Below, one piece after another: positions 53,644-64,000 of a DNA stretch of 64,000 bases (positions are counted from its first letter, which is position 1; each line of letters starts with the position of its first letter). The notes under the pieces were generated by a model. The model did no database searches. It had not been told where the DNA came from and was given only the letters and a program-made list of their open reading frames with translations. The position numbers were made by a program, and so were the translations under genes. The stretch comes from Granulosicoccaceae bacterium. Its GTDB lineage: Bacteria; Pseudomonadota; Gammaproteobacteria; Granulosicoccales; Granulosicoccaceae. The stretch covers positions 1 to 64,000 of the forward strand of contig JAHDCO010000011.1 in the NCBI GenBank assembly GCA_020629835.1. The letters run 5' to 3'.

Positions 53644-54696
53644 TTACAGCACGATGGGTTCAATTTCGAGTGTTACGTCAAAGTTGGCCTGAATCAGCGT
53701 GATCACGCGCTGCGCTAATGCCATCAGATCCTGTCCTGAGCCCTCCCCGAAGTGCACCAGCACCAGTGCCTGGTCTTTATGCACACCCACCGGTCCTGCA
53801 ACGGTGCCGCGTAGCCCGGATTCATCAATCAACCATCCGGCAGCCAACTTTTCACGCCCATCAGGTTGTGGGTAGCTAACGAGACTGGGGTACCGGACTC
53901 GCAGCCGGCTTGCGTGGTCAGAGCTCACCACCGGATTTTTAAAAAAGCTGCCAGCGTTTCCGAGAACCGCCGGGTCGGGCAATTTGGATTGCCGAATGCC
54001 AATGACGGTTTGGCTGATTAGCTTCGCTTGCTGAACTGGTGTCATTTGCGCGTTCGTTGGCGATGTAGAAACGGCCTCCAATAACGCCTTCTCTAAGCCA
54101 CCGTAATGAGTAACCGGCGCGATGTGGTCGTTCAGTTCAAACATCACACGTGTAATGAAGTAGTGCCCGGGGTTGCGTTTGAAAATGCTGTCTCGGTAGC
54201 CAAACGCACAGTCACTTGGATTTAGGGTTTGCCATGTGGCACTTGGCCGATGATAGGCGCGTACCGAGTGCAACCGACTTTCGAGTTCCACGCCATAAGC
54301 ACCGATGTTTTGCACGGGTGCCGCGCCAGTACTACCTGGTATCAAGCTAAGGTTTTCAAGCCCTGTCAGATCGTGATCCAGGGTTTCCAATACGAGTTCA
54401 TGCCAGGGTTTACCGGCACCCACGCTAATGAGTGTGTTGCCGTTTGGCATTGACTCGTACTGCGCGCTGGTATCGGTGATTTGTATAACCAGGCCTGTTA
54501 GGTTTTGTGTCAGTACAACGTTACTGCCGCCACCCAGCAAAAAAACGGTCCAGTCATTTTCATCGGCGAGAGCGATGGCCTGTTCCAGTTCACTCTCATC
54601 GGCAACGGCCACGAAGTGCTCGGCGTTCACGGCAAAGCCGAGCGTGTTGTGAGCTTTTAAGCAAACGTCGTGTTGTACGGTTAAGGCAGTCGTCAT
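53644..54696 (-). CDS. murB: UDP-N-acetylenolpyruvoylglucosamine reductase
   Basis: FLLGGGSNVVLT, LSLIPGSTGAAPVQNIGAYGVE, GNAGSFFKNPVV. Confidence 0.96.
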   Translation of the reverse strand: MTTALTVQHDVCLKAHNTLGFAVNAEHFVAVADESELEQAIALADENDWTVFLLGGGSNVVLTQNLTGLVIQITDTSAQYESMPNGNTLISVGAGKPWHELVLETLDHDLTGLENLSLIPGSTGAAPVQNIGAYGVELESRLHSVRAYHRPSATWQTLNPSDCAFGYRDSIFKRNPGHYFITRVMFELNDHIAPVTHYGGLEKALLEAVSTSPTNAQMTPVQQAKLISQTVIGIRQSKLPDPAVLGNAGSFFKNPVVSSDHASRLRVRYPSLVSYPQPDGREKLAAGWLIDESGLRGTVAGPVGVHKDQALVLVHFGEGSGQDLMALAQRVITLIQANFDVTLEIEPIVL

Positions 54697-56009
54697 GATA
54701 GTGGAGCTTCAGCAGCTTTGAAAATACGGGGTAACCAGACTCCCAGGGTCACAGCACGAGCGATCATCAGAATAGAGTAGGACAACCACAAACCATGGTT
54801 ACCCCACAGTGGTACCAGCAGTTCTGCCGCTACAACAAACGTAATTACTGATAGCACCATACCGTTACGCATTTCTTTCGTGTGCGTTGTGCCTGCAAAA
54901 ATACCATCGAGTAAGAAGCTCCACACACCAATCAATGGAGCAATGATTATCCAAATAAGATACTCAGAGGCTAAGTCACGTACCTCGTTAAGTGTTGTCA
55001 TCGCGTTAACGATCGCTTGTCCTGCCACGCTATAAATTGCAACCATAATGACTGCAAGGCCCAAAGCGCCCAAGGTACACGCTAAGACATCGTCGGTAAG
55101 CGCCTTTCTGTCACGCTTACCCAATGCGTGCCCGGCCAGGGCTTCCGCTGCGATGGTGAAACCGTCCAAAGCGTAGGACGTAAAAAACACGATATGCATC
55201 AGGATGGTGTTTAGCGCAAGAGTGGTATCACCTAAACGACTGCCTAAAACAGTGATCCAATAGAAGGCAAACGTCAGCCCCAAAGTGCGAATAAATAAAT
55301 CCCTTCCAATCGACACAAAGGCTAAAAATGCGGGTGTGTTTTTAAGCGCATTGATCCATGTTTGAGCGGAGGTGAACCATAGTTTTCTGAGCCACCATAA
55401 GCCGACGGCCATAGCGACAAATTCACTGATGATCGTGGCGAATGCCACACCTTTTACATGCCAGTCGGTGAACGTAAAAAATACGATGTTTAAAATGATG
55501 TTTAGTACGTTGAGTAACAGTTGCTGCCAGAAAACGGCGCGCATACTTTGTTGCCCAATCAACGCACCGGTAATGGTGTAAAGCAGTAACGTGGCGGGTG
55601 CGCCCCATAAGCGCACAAAGAAATAATCCCGGGTAAGTTCATGTAGCTCGTTGGAACCCCCCATGGCATACAAGCCAACGGCCAGTAAGGGTGAGCCCAG
55701 CGCCATCAAACACACAGCAAGCGTTAACGAGATAGCCAGGCTGCGCATAAAAACTTGTTGCATCTCGGCAGCGTCGCTTCGGCCCATGGCCTGCGCGACT
55801 AGGCCGCCGGTGCCCATCTTTAAAAAGCCAAACACCCAGAAAATGCTGGAGAATAAAATTGCACCTACTGCAACCGCTGACAGATAGGCAGGGCTACCCA
55901 TGCGCCCCATTACGGCGGTATCCACAATACCCACCAGAGGCACCGTCGCATTTGACAGCATGATAGGCAACGCCAAGGCATACACCTTGCGCTGTTGGGC
56001 GAGGTTCAT
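54693..56009 (-). CDS. MATE-family efflux transporter (DinF-like)
   Basis: 12-TM; LALPIMLSNATVPLVGIVDTAVMGRMGSPAYLSAVAVG. Confidence 0.9.
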   Translation of the reverse strand: MNLAQQRKVYALALPIMLSNATVPLVGIVDTAVMGRMGSPAYLSAVAVGAILFSSIFWVFGFLKMGTGGLVAQAMGRSDAAEMQQVFMRSLAISLTLAVCLMALGSPLLAVGLYAMGGSNELHELTRDYFFVRLWGAPATLLLYTITGALIGQQSMRAVFWQQLLLNVLNIILNIVFFTFTDWHVKGVAFATIISEFVAMAVGLWWLRKLWFTSAQTWINALKNTPAFLAFVSIGRDLFIRTLGLTFAFYWITVLGSRLGDTTLALNTILMHIVFFTSYALDGFTIAAEALAGHALGKRDRKALTDDVLACTLGALGLAVIMVAIYSVAGQAIVNAMTTLNEVRDLASEYLIWIIIAPLIGVWSFLLDGIFAGTTHTKEMRNGMVLSVITFVVAAELLVPLWGNHGLWLSYSILMIARAVTLGVWLPRIFKAAEAPLS

Positions 56010-56018
56010 CGGCGCGTA

Positions 56019-56885
56019 TTACTGCTCGATAGGTGTGTTGGGGTCATTACCCCAGCTTGACCACGCACCGTCCAGTGCTGCGATATCGTCAAACCCCAGA
56101 TGCTTCAAAACAACGTAAGTCATGGCTGAACGCTGATGTGTTTGGCAGTACACCACGGTGGGTGATTCTGGGCTTACGTCTCGTGTGTTCAGCGCGGTGC
56201 GTAACTCATCATCGGGTTTTAATTGACCATCTGCGGCCAGCATATCGCGCCAATCAAAATGCACAGCGCCTGGCATGTGGCCACCACGCTCGCTGCGTTT
56301 ATCGGTACCGGCGTACTCTTCAGCACTTCGTGCGTCAATGGGTAGTCGTTGAACGTTATCGCTGGACGCTTGTGAAAACTGACTCATCAACGCTTCGTTA
56401 TTTAGCACCATGGCAGGGTTGGCCGTGAGTATTGCCGCCTTTGCAGGAACCGGCGCAGCCACCGCCTCAGTTGTTATGCCATAACCCGCTGCCTGCCAGG
56501 CACTCAAACCGCCGTTCAACCAGGCAACATTTTGAAAACCGTAGGTGTGCAATACCCATAGGGCTCTGGCTGCGGCAGTTGCCTTGCCCGCGTCGTACAC
56601 CACCAACGGAGTGTTGGGTGTGATACCCAGCTGACTTGTCCAGGCCTGTACGTCTTCGGCTTTTGGCAACAGACCGCCCACCGGTGGCTCTGATCGATTG
56701 ATGGCCGATGGGGCTAGATGATGTGCACCGGCAATGTGACCCGCAGCGTATTCCTCGGCAGATCTGACATCCAATAATCGGATGGAGACTTCATTTTCCT
56801 GATCGCCGCTTTTGTTGCTTTGCGGCTGATTCAGGTGCGTGGCGAGCGAATTTGCGTCAATGACAATGGGAAGATTGGCGGCCAT
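56019..56885 (-). CDS. Two-domain sulfurtransferase (rhodanese/3-mercaptopyruvate sulfurtransferase-like)
   Basis: Two rhodanese domains, active-site VVYCQTHQRSAM; start chosen at MAANLPIVID. Confidence 0.9.
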   Translation of the reverse strand: MAANLPIVIDANSLATHLNQPQSNKSGDQENEVSIRLLDVRSAEEYAAGHIAGAHHLAPSAINRSEPPVGGLLPKAEDVQAWTSQLGITPNTPLVVYDAGKATAAARALWVLHTYGFQNVAWLNGGLSAWQAAGYGITTEAVAAPVPAKAAILTANPAMVLNNEALMSQFSQASSDNVQRLPIDARSAEEYAGTDKRSERGGHMPGAVHFDWRDMLAADGQLKPDDELRTALNTRDVSPESPTVVYCQTHQRSAMTYVVLKHLGFDDIAALDGAWSSWGNDPNTPIEQ

Positions 56886-57052
56886 AGGGGCATTTTTTGT
56901 GAATTGCTGGGTGTCAGGTTGAACTATACGCTTCCCCGGTGTCATACGTAGGCATGAAACAGGTAACCAGAATCCATGGGGTAAGCGCCACAAACTCCAA
57001 CGCACAAGTTGCTATCATCGCCGCGCGGACACAATCCGCAGGAGCGAAGCCG

Positions 57053-57640
57053 TTGAGTGATAGACAAATTGACCAAGCGTTGGTGGAACGTGTGCAACGG
57101 GGCGATAAAGCCGCATACGATCTATTGGTGCTGAAATACCAGCACAAGATTGGTCATCTGATTTCAAGGTATGTGCACGATTCACATGAAGCGCAGGATG
57201 TGGCTCAGGAAGCTTTCATAAAAGCGTACCGAGGACTTGCCAAGTTTCGTGGGGATAGTGCGTTCTACACCTGGCTCTACCGCATTGCGATCAATACGGC
57301 GAAAAATCATCTGGTGACGATGGGTCGTAAGATTTCCGACACAGGCATTGATGCGGCAGACGCCGAACAGTTTGAAGGCGGCAGCGCATTACGAGAGTAC
57401 GCCACGCCTGACCGGGAATTGGTCAAGGACCAAATCGTGGCGGTAGTGAAGCAAGCGATTGCCGACTTACCTGAGGATTTACGCACAGCGATTACGCTGC
57501 GAGAGTTTGAAGGTTTGTCTTATGAAGAAATAGCCGAAGCTATGGACTGCCCCATAGGCACGGTTCGATCACGAATTTTTAGGGCTCGAGAAGCGATTGA
57601 TACCAACCTCGAGCCGTTACTTGAAGAGAAGAGAAGGTAA
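57053..57640 (+). CDS. rpoE: RNA polymerase sigma factor RpoE
   Basis: LSDRQIDQALVERVQRGDKAAYDLLVLKYQHKI, DVAQEAFIKAYRGL, GLSYEEIAEAMDCPIGTVRSRIFRAREAI; TTG start with GGAG upstream. Confidence 0.95.
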   Translation: MSDRQIDQALVERVQRGDKAAYDLLVLKYQHKIGHLISRYVHDSHEAQDVAQEAFIKAYRGLAKFRGDSAFYTWLYRIAINTAKNHLVTMGRKISDTGIDAADAEQFEGGSALREYATPDRELVKDQIVAVVKQAIADLPEDLRTAITLREFEGLSYEEIAEAMDCPIGTVRSRIFRAREAIDTNLEPLLEEKRR

Positions 57641-57647
57641 ACAGACC

Positions 57648-58373
57648 ATGAGCGATAATCAGGACGATGTTCTGTCGCGTCTAATGGACGGTGAAATGGC
57701 TGATATGCAGCCGTCTCGTTGTCTGGCGGATGTGTGCCAGTCTGAAGAGCAAAAGCAGAAATGGGCACGCTACCATTTGGCTAGAGACGCCATACGCGGT
57801 GAGGCTGTTGATCAAACATTTTCCATTGCGTCAGCGGTTTCTGCTGCACTGGAGCACGAGCCAACGTATTCAAACGTAACGTCCCTTAGCCAGCACAGCG
57901 AGACCGGGGCAGCCGCCGCGGACCAACAGAGCCGGGTTGAACAGACAGCTTCTGGCAAAGCGCGCTCGCGCTGGGGTCTCGGCGCAGCAGGCTTAGGCGT
58001 TGCGGCCAGTGCGGCCTTAGCCACAGTGATAGGGTTGGACTATTTTCAGAATACCGGGCCAACCGCTGCGCCGAACACGGTCGTGGCGGGTTCACCCACA
58101 TTAACCCTGCCGTCAAATTCAGTCGTGAATTCTGCAACGGTTTCGGTTCCGGGGTTGACTGGCATCGGTACGCAGCAAGCGCCGGTAGACCTGGTGTCTA
58201 ACCGCGGGTCTTATTGGGTATCGGGTCAAAATGGTCAGCGTGTTGGTGCTGAAATGCGACTTAATCAGCTGCTCGGCGATCACATTGAGCATTCGCCCAA
58301 CGCCGATTGGCGTGGAATGTTGCCATACTCTAGGCTAGTTGGTTACGACGCCTCGGCAGGGGCAGAACAGTAA
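57648..58373 (+). CDS. rseA: Sigma-E anti-sigma factor RseA
   Basis: MSDNQDDVLSRLMDGEM..., single TM, position after rpoE. Confidence 0.9.
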   Translation: MSDNQDDVLSRLMDGEMADMQPSRCLADVCQSEEQKQKWARYHLARDAIRGEAVDQTFSIASAVSAALEHEPTYSNVTSLSQHSETGAAAADQQSRVEQTASGKARSRWGLGAAGLGVAASAALATVIGLDYFQNTGPTAAPNTVVAGSPTLTLPSNSVVNSATVSVPGLTGIGTQQAPVDLVSNRGSYWVSGQNGQRVGAEMRLNQLLGDHIEHSPNADWRGMLPYSRLVGYDASAGAEQ

Positions 58374-58383
58374 GGAACAAACA

Positions 58384-59370
58384 ATGCGGCAGTTGAAGAC
58401 CAGCTTACGCGGTTGGGTGTTTGCGGCAGTGAGTACTTCACTGCCGTTATCCGTTGCGGCGGATGAAATGGACGCAGCGATGCTGTTGTCCACCATGTCT
58501 ACGGCTATGCAAACCCTGAATTACGAAGGCACGTTTGTCCATATCCAGAATGGGCACGCTGACCTGATGCACATCCTGCACGCGAACGATGAAAACGGTG
58601 AAAGCGAGCGCATGCGATCGCTGAACGGTGAAGCGCGGGAAGTCATACGTAACAACTCTCTCGTCACCTGCATTTGGCCGGGCAGTAATGACGTGATCGT
58701 CAATAAGTCAAAGCCGAGGACACTGATCAAACCAGTGGACAGTGCGTTAACCGACAGCGATATGTACCTGATTACGACGCAGGGCAAGGACCGAGTAGCG
58801 GGCTTGGCAGCGAACGTGGTGAGTGTGGTTCCAAAAGATGATTATCGCTACGGCTACCGTTTTTGGGTGGATACTGACACAGGCATGATGCTTCGTTCCA
58901 TGGTGTTGGACGCTCGGCAAAATCCGGTTGAAGAGTTAATGTTCACCTCCATCACTTATTTGGACTCGGTGGACCCGCAGCGGTTTGTGATTGATCCGAA
59001 TGAACCACAGGCCCAATGGACTGAAAACGCAGAGAATGAGGAAAATTCAATACGGCGTGTCGTGGATAAAGTGCGCTTTGATGCTTTGCCTAACGGTTTT
59101 GAGGAGCGCTCTGAAACGCTGCGCATGATGGCGGTTAGAAAAGACAGCCCTGTGAGTCATGTGGTGGTGTCCGACGGTATCGCTACCGTCTCGGTGTACG
59201 TCGAGTATGTTGCGCGGGCTCAACATGATCCGTCGGCCCTCGGGTCTACGCATATGGGTGCCATCAACGCCTATGGATTAAGTCTACCCACCGCTCTGGT
59301 TACCGTAGTGGGTGAAGCGCCGGGTAAAGCGGTTGAATCCATCGCTCGCGCGACGCGTCTTGTCAACTGA
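58384..59370 (+). CDS. rseB: Sigma-E regulatory protein RseB/MucB
   Basis: LNYEGTFVHIQNGHADLMHILHANDENGESERMRSLNGEAREVIRNN; synteny. Confidence 0.93.
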   Translation: MRQLKTSLRGWVFAAVSTSLPLSVAADEMDAAMLLSTMSTAMQTLNYEGTFVHIQNGHADLMHILHANDENGESERMRSLNGEAREVIRNNSLVTCIWPGSNDVIVNKSKPRTLIKPVDSALTDSDMYLITTQGKDRVAGLAANVVSVVPKDDYRYGYRFWVDTDTGMMLRSMVLDARQNPVEELMFTSITYLDSVDPQRFVIDPNEPQAQWTENAENEENSIRRVVDKVRFDALPNGFEERSETLRMMAVRKDSPVSHVVVSDGIATVSVYVEYVARAQHDPSALGSTHMGAINAYGLSLPTALVTVVGEAPGKAVESIARATRLVN

Positions 59371-59917
59371 TAGCCAAACCGATGTAACCGCTAAACAGTG
59401 GCGGCGTGGTGAAGTCACGCGCATTGAAAACGACTGGGTAAGCGTTGCGCTGTTACCGCAGCTCGGATGCGCTGGCTGTCAAAAAGCTCAGAAGATGGGT
59501 ACGGGACCTGGCCACTGCGGCATCGATTTATTGGGGTTGGCCAAAACGTCGCAGCCTGTGGTGGTTCGGGTATCACTCAGTGAATCCCATCAAGCCATCA
59601 GCTCTTCAGATGCGAACCGGCAGAACGCTCTGAAAGTTGGCGACCCGGTGGATGTACAGATAAATGCCGCATCGGACGCCTGGGTTGCGCTCGTGCTGCG
59701 GGTTTATGGCGTTCCAACTGCCGGTCTTTTAGCAGGCGCAGCCCTTGGCGGTGCGTTTAACGAATTCGGATCTTTATTGCTTGGTTTGCTAGGCTTGTGC
59801 GCCGGTTTGTGGTTTAGCCGTCGATCCGTCCATATTCCCACATCATTGCTGACGCTTACCGGCCCACATCAGCCGACCTTGCGTATAGTGAATAGAGTGA
59901 TCGATACCAGGAGCTGA
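59360..59917 (+). CDS. rseC: RseC/MucC-family protein
   Basis: Cys-rich N-terminus GCAGCQKAQKMGTGPGHCGID, two TMs; synteny. Start uncertain within 59312-59917. Confidence 0.85.
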   Translation: MSTDSQTDVTAKQWRRGEVTRIENDWVSVALLPQLGCAGCQKAQKMGTGPGHCGIDLLGLAKTSQPVVVRVSLSESHQAISSSDANRQNALKVGDPVDVQINAASDAWVALVLRVYGVPTAGLLAGAALGGAFNEFGSLLLGLLGLCAGLWFSRRSVHIPTSLLTLTGPHQPTLRIVNRVIDTRS

Positions 59918-59919
59918 AC

Positions 59920-61323
59920 TTGCGTTTACTACAAAGCCTTGCGCTGTTGCTGATTACCCTAGCGGTTATCCCTTCGGCCATAGCCCGCAACGGGTTGCCG
60001 GACTTTACGGGTTTGGTAAAGCAGAATCACCAGGCGGTGGTAAACATCAGCACGCGTCAAGCGTTTAGCGCCGGAGACATGGACGGCAGCCCCGATATCC
60101 GCGAGCGCATGGAAGAGTTCCTGAGGGAACGCGAACGCCGTGGCGACGGTGATGAGCCAAACCCGTTTGATTCACAAGGTGTGGGCTCGGGCTTCATCAT
60201 CTCTAACGATGGCTACATCGTGACCAATAACCATGTGGTAGACGGAGCTGATCAACTCATCGTTCGATTACATGATCGCCGTCAACTGATCGCTGAGGTG
60301 GTCGGTACCGACGAACGTTCGGACATCGCCGTTTTGAAGGTTGAAGCCTCTAACCTTCCTGTGGTCACAATCGGTGACAGCAACGCGTTGGAAGTTGGTG
60401 AGTGGGTGTTGGCCATCGGATCTCCATTTGGTTTTGATTTCACCGTTACCGCGGGCATCGTCAGTGCTATCGGGCGTTCACTCCCGACCGAAAGCTATGT
60501 CCCATTTATCCAGACGGATGTGGCCATCAACCCGGGTAACTCAGGCGGGCCGCTGTTCAATCTGGATGGGGACGTCGTTGGCGTGAATGCGCAAATCTAC
60601 AGTCGTACTGGCAGCTTTATGGGTTTGTCTTTCGCCATCCCGATTGAGTTGGTCATGAACGTTGTCAATCAGCTTAGAAATAAAGGGCGAGTGTCTCGCG
60701 GCTGGTTGGGTGTCACCATCAATGAAGTGTCATTGGCTCGCGCGCAACGTCTTGGAATGGAGCGAGCCCACGGTGCCTTGGTGCGATCGATCCTACCTAA
60801 CAGCCCCGCAGAGAACAGCGAGTTGCGTGAGGGCGATGTGATCACGCACTTTAATAATCAATACGTGGTGAGTTCCTCGTCGTTACCGCCGCTGGTAGGT
60901 CGTATCCCGTCTAATTCAGATGCGCGAGTGCGTGTAAATCGAGATGGCGAGGTGTTGGAGCTGATCGTAAATATCGGCGAATTGCCGAGTAACGATGATG
61001 TGCAGTCTCGATTTGTAGAACGTCGCTTGGCGTCAACGGTTCCATTTGGCTTATCCGTATCACCACTGGAAGACGCATCTCGGGATGAACTGTCCATCGA
61101 TACGGGCGGCGTGCGGGTGGATGCCGTTGCAGAGGGCAGTCCCGCGGATAGAGCGGGCATCAAACCTGGCGATGCATTGCTGACGATTGGCAACAAGCCA
61201 GTAGATTCCGCCGAAGACCTGTCTCGCGTTGCTGATGAATTGTCCACCGAAGATTCGGTGGGTGCGCTGGTGGTTCGCGAAAGCGGGCGAGCTTTCGTTT
61301 TGATGAAGCCGGCACCGCAATAA
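59920..61323 (+). CDS. mucD: Periplasmic Do/DegP-family serine endoprotease (MucD-like)
   Basis: Trypsin-like triad with GNSGGPL, two PDZ domains; sigma-E operon context. Confidence 0.93.
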   Translation: MRLLQSLALLLITLAVIPSAIARNGLPDFTGLVKQNHQAVVNISTRQAFSAGDMDGSPDIRERMEEFLRERERRGDGDEPNPFDSQGVGSGFIISNDGYIVTNNHVVDGADQLIVRLHDRRQLIAEVVGTDERSDIAVLKVEASNLPVVTIGDSNALEVGEWVLAIGSPFGFDFTVTAGIVSAIGRSLPTESYVPFIQTDVAINPGNSGGPLFNLDGDVVGVNAQIYSRTGSFMGLSFAIPIELVMNVVNQLRNKGRVSRGWLGVTINEVSLARAQRLGMERAHGALVRSILPNSPAENSELREGDVITHFNNQYVVSSSSLPPLVGRIPSNSDARVRVNRDGEVLELIVNIGELPSNDDVQSRFVERRLASTVPFGLSVSPLEDASRDELSIDTGGVRVDAVAEGSPADRAGIKPGDALLTIGNKPVDSAEDLSRVADELSTEDSVGALVVRESGRAFVLMKPAPQ

Positions 61324-61340
61324 AGACCTGGAACGGCATC

Positions 61341-61673
61341 ATGCAAGATGGTGAGCCAGCCAGTGGGCCGGACGGTTCGCCTGCGTCGGCGGCTGCGCCG
61401 CTGCGTGCGCCACTTACCTTGTACTGGCGCGATGGCTGCCATCTATGCGAGGACCTGGAGCAGACGCTGGTCGAATTGGTAGACGCCAAGCTGTATACCT
61501 TGACACGTGTGGACATTGATCAGGATCAGGCGCTTCGGCAACGCTATAACGCGGACGTTCCGGTCTTGTGTTTGCATGATGAAGAGCTTTGCCGGCACTT
61601 TCTGGATCTGGCGGCCGTGGAAGCGGCGCTGGCAAGCTACAATACACAGGATACCCACCATCCCGGTGGCTGA
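61341..61673 (+). CDS. Glutaredoxin-family (DUF836-type) protein
   Basis: LTLYWRDGCHLCEDLEQTL, VPVLCLHDEEL. Confidence 0.85.
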   Translation: MQDGEPASGPDGSPASAAAPLRAPLTLYWRDGCHLCEDLEQTLVELVDAKLYTLTRVDIDQDQALRQRYNADVPVLCLHDEELCRHFLDLAAVEAALASYNTQDTHHPGG

Positions 61674-61697
61674 TTCCGCCCATTCGGCGGTGGCTAA

Positions 61698-63494
61698 ATG
61701 CAACAAAACATTCGTAATTTCTCCATTATCGCCCACATCGATCATGGCAAATCAACGCTGGCGGACCGGTTCATTCAACTGTGTGGCGGCCTGTCTGAAC
61801 GTGAGATGTCGGCTCAAGTCCTCGATTCAATGGATATCGAGCAAGAACGCGGTATTACCATCAAGGCCCAGGCGGTTTCGTTGGATTACAAAGCGCTCAA
61901 TGGCACCACCTACCATCTGAATTTTATCGACACGCCCGGCCACGTCGATTTCTCGTACGAGGTCTCCCGATCACTGTCGGCCTGTGAGGGCGCTTTGTTG
62001 GTGGTGGATGCGTCTCAGGGAGTTGAAGCACAAAGTGTGGCCAACTGTTACACAGCCATCGATCAAGACCTGGAAGTGCTGCCGGTTCTAAACAAAATTG
62101 ACTTGCCGGCTGCTGACCCCGACCGTGTGGTTGAAGAGATTGAAGAGGTCATTGGTCTTGATGCCACCAATGCGGTTCACGTTAGTGCAAAAACCGGTGT
62201 TGGCATTCAGGAAGTGCTGGAGCAGCTCGTGGCTGAAGTCCCGCCACCTGAGGGCGACCCGGACAAACCGTTGCAGGCGCTCATCATTGATTCCTGGTTC
62301 GATAACTTCGTCGGGGTTATCACGTTGGTGCGTATCATGGAAGGCACGCTGCGTAAGCGCGACAAAATTAAGATCATGTCTACCGGGCGTGTTTTCCAGG
62401 CGGACAACGTAGGCGTGTTTACCCCGAAGCGCACGGAACGAGATGAACTGTCGGTGGGTCAGGTTGGCTTCATCATCGCCGGTATTAAAGAGATTGAAGC
62501 CGCGCGAGTGGGTGACACCATCACACTAAACCACAACCCTGCTGAGGAAGCGCTGCCAGGCTTCAAAGAAGTACAGCCCCGGGTATTCGCAGGCATGTAT
62601 CCCGTAGATAGTGATGACTATGAAACGCTGCGGGAGGCGCTGCAAAAACTGCGCTTAAATGATGCGGCGCTGCACTTTGAGCCAGAAACATCGTCGGCTT
62701 TGGGGTTTGGTTTTCGTTGCGGCTTCTTAGGGATGCTGCACATGGAAATTGTGCAAGAGCGCTTGGAACGGGAATACAACTTAGACCTGATCTCCACAGC
62801 CCCCACGGTTATCTATGAAATTGTTGATACCAAGGGCGAAATTACCTACATCCACAACCCGTCTCAGTTACCACCGGTGAATGAGTTATCCGAAATTCGT
62901 GAGCCCATCATTCGCGCCAATATTCTGTTACCTCAGGATTATGTGGGTGAGGTGATCAAGCTCTGTATTGAAAAGCGTGGTGTGCAAAATAACATGCAGT
63001 ACATGGGGCGCCAGGTATCCATGACCTATGAGATACCCATGTCTGAAGTTGTGCTGGATTTCTTTGATCGGTTGAAGTCCTGCAGTCGAGGGTATGCCTC
63101 ATTTGATTATGAATTCGTGCGTTTCCAACCTGCGAATCTAGTCAAAGTTGACTTACTCATTAATGGCGATAAGGTGGATGCGCTGGCTAGTATTGTTCAC
63201 AAGGATCGCTCAACCAGCCGCGGTCGTGAGTTGGCAGAGAGAATGAAAGAAATCATTCCTCGGCAGATGTTTGAAGTGGCCGTACAGGCAGCCATTGGTA
63301 CGCACATCATCGCGCGTACCTCCATTAAAGCGCTGCGTAAGAACGTTACCGCTAAATGCTACGGTGGCGACATCACGCGTAAGCGCAAGCTGTTGGAAAA
63401 GCAAAAAGCCGGTAAACGCCGCATGAAGCAGGTGGGCAAAGTTGAGATACCGCAGGAAGCCTTTTTGGCGGTATTGCAGGTGGATAGGGGCTAG
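61698..63494 (+). CDS. lepA: Elongation factor 4 (LepA)
   Basis: [44 protein letters not shown]-terminal [33 protein letters not shown]. Confidence 0.98.
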   Translation: MQQNIRNFSIIAHIDHGKSTLADRFIQLCGGLSEREMSAQVLDSMDIEQERGITIKAQAVSLDYKALNGTTYHLNFIDTPGHVDFSYEVSRSLSACEGALLVVDASQGVEAQSVANCYTAIDQDLEVLPVLNKIDLPAADPDRVVEEIEEVIGLDATNAVHVSAKTGVGIQEVLEQLVAEVPPPEGDPDKPLQALIIDSWFDNFVGVITLVRIMEGTLRKRDKIKIMSTGRVFQADNVGVFTPKRTERDELSVGQVGFIIAGIKEIEAARVGDTITLNHNPAEEALPGFKEVQPRVFAGMYPVDSDDYETLREALQKLRLNDAALHFEPETSSALGFGFRCGFLGMLHMEIVQERLEREYNLDLISTAPTVIYEIVDTKGEITYIHNPSQLPPVNELSEIREPIIRANILLPQDYVGEVIKLCIEKRGVQNNMQYMGRQVSMTYEIPMSEVVLDFFDRLKSCSRGYASFDYEFVRFQPANLVKVDLLINGDKVDALASIVHKDRSTSRGRELAERMKEIIPRQMFEVAVQAAIGTHIIARTSIKALRKNVTAKCYGGDITRKRKLLEKQKAGKRRMKQVGKVEIPQEAFLAVLQVDRG

Positions 63495-63518
63495 GGGCTT
63501 TTGCGCGAAAAGATTTTT

Positions 63519-64000
63519 ATGAACTTTCCTCTGATATTAGTCATTCTGACCGCAGTCACCGGCCTCATCTGGTTGCTGGATCATTTTCTGTTTCGTCCCC
63601 GTCGACTTCGCCGGCGTAAAGATGGTCAGGACCCGTTGCTGGTGGACTACGCGAAATCGTTTTTTCCGGTACTGCTTATCGTGCTGGTGCTGCGTTCATT
63701 CATTTTCGAACCATTCCGTATTCCCAGTGGCTCGATGATTCCTACCTTACTGATTGGGGATTTCATTTTGGTCAGCAAATTCAGTTACGGCCTGCGTCTG
63801 CCGGTCGTGCACACCAAAATCCTTGAAACCGGTGAGCCGAAACGTGGAGACGTTGCGGTATTTCGTTATCCCCGAAACCCCAAGCAGGATTACATCAAGC
63901 GCGTTGTGGGGTTGCCGGGCGACACGATCGCCTACAAGAGCAAAACCCTCTATGTGAATGGTGAGGAAGTCGTCATTTCTGACGGTGAGACTTATAAACG
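63519..64000 (+). CDS. lepB: Signal peptidase I, truncated by window edge
   Basis: MNFPLILVILTAVTGLIWLLDHFLF..., SFIFEPFRIPSGSMIPTLLIGDFILVSKFSYGLRLPV, YIKRVVGLPGD. Confidence 0.95.
   Translation, partial: MNFPLILVILTAVTGLIWLLDHFLFRPRRLRRRKDGQDPLLVDYAKSFFPVLLIVLVLRSFIFEPFRIPSGSMIPTLLIGDFILVSKFSYGLRLPVVHTKILETGEPKRGDVAVFRYPRNPKQDYIKRVVGLPGDTIAYKSKTLYVNGEEVVISDGETYK

Noticed and set aside
56939-57052. N-terminal 38-residue extension of the rpoE ORF
   Set aside because: TTG at 57053 has a GGAG ribosome-binding site and gives a standard RpoE N-terminus.

Overview
The window is about 64 kb of gene-dense, mostly ordinary gammaproteobacterial chromosome. I called genes from the translated ORFs and by re-reading the DNA. 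No homology search was possible. Recognisable housekeeping blocks are: plsC-like (cut by the left edge), aroG-type DAHP synthase, rnd, tamB/tamA, glpE, truD, djlA, moaB, rluB, tRNA-Ser(GGA), a homogentisate cluster (aldehyde dehydrogenase, hmgA, fahA) with a divergent IclR regulator, a GAPDH/arsJ arsenate-efflux pair, phoU-pstBACS-phoR-phoB, SRP RNA (ffs), dnaX-ybaB-recR, monomeric icd, orn, rsgA, murB, a MATE exporter, a rhodanese, rpoE-rseA-rseB-rseC-mucD, glutaredoxin, lepA and lepB (cut by the right edge). The main accessory candidate is at 46.5-49.5 kb: an exported RHS/DUF6531 N-terminal protein with a class-3-lipase C-terminus. It overlaps by ATGA a secreted ankyrin-repeat protein, which suggests a phospholipase toxin/immunity pair. 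Other notable observations: a trypsin-like protease whose C-terminal GlyGly-type sorting segment runs in frame into a second lipoprotein signal peptide; an S8 protease whose sorting-like tail continues 30 codons antisense to djlA; a slippery A10 run plus hairpin in dnaX with stops in both alternative frames; a LysE-family gene broken by an in-frame TGA; a perfect 17-bp-arm palindrome spanning the orn stop codon; and recurrent 12-bp in-frame repeats in unrelated linkers.
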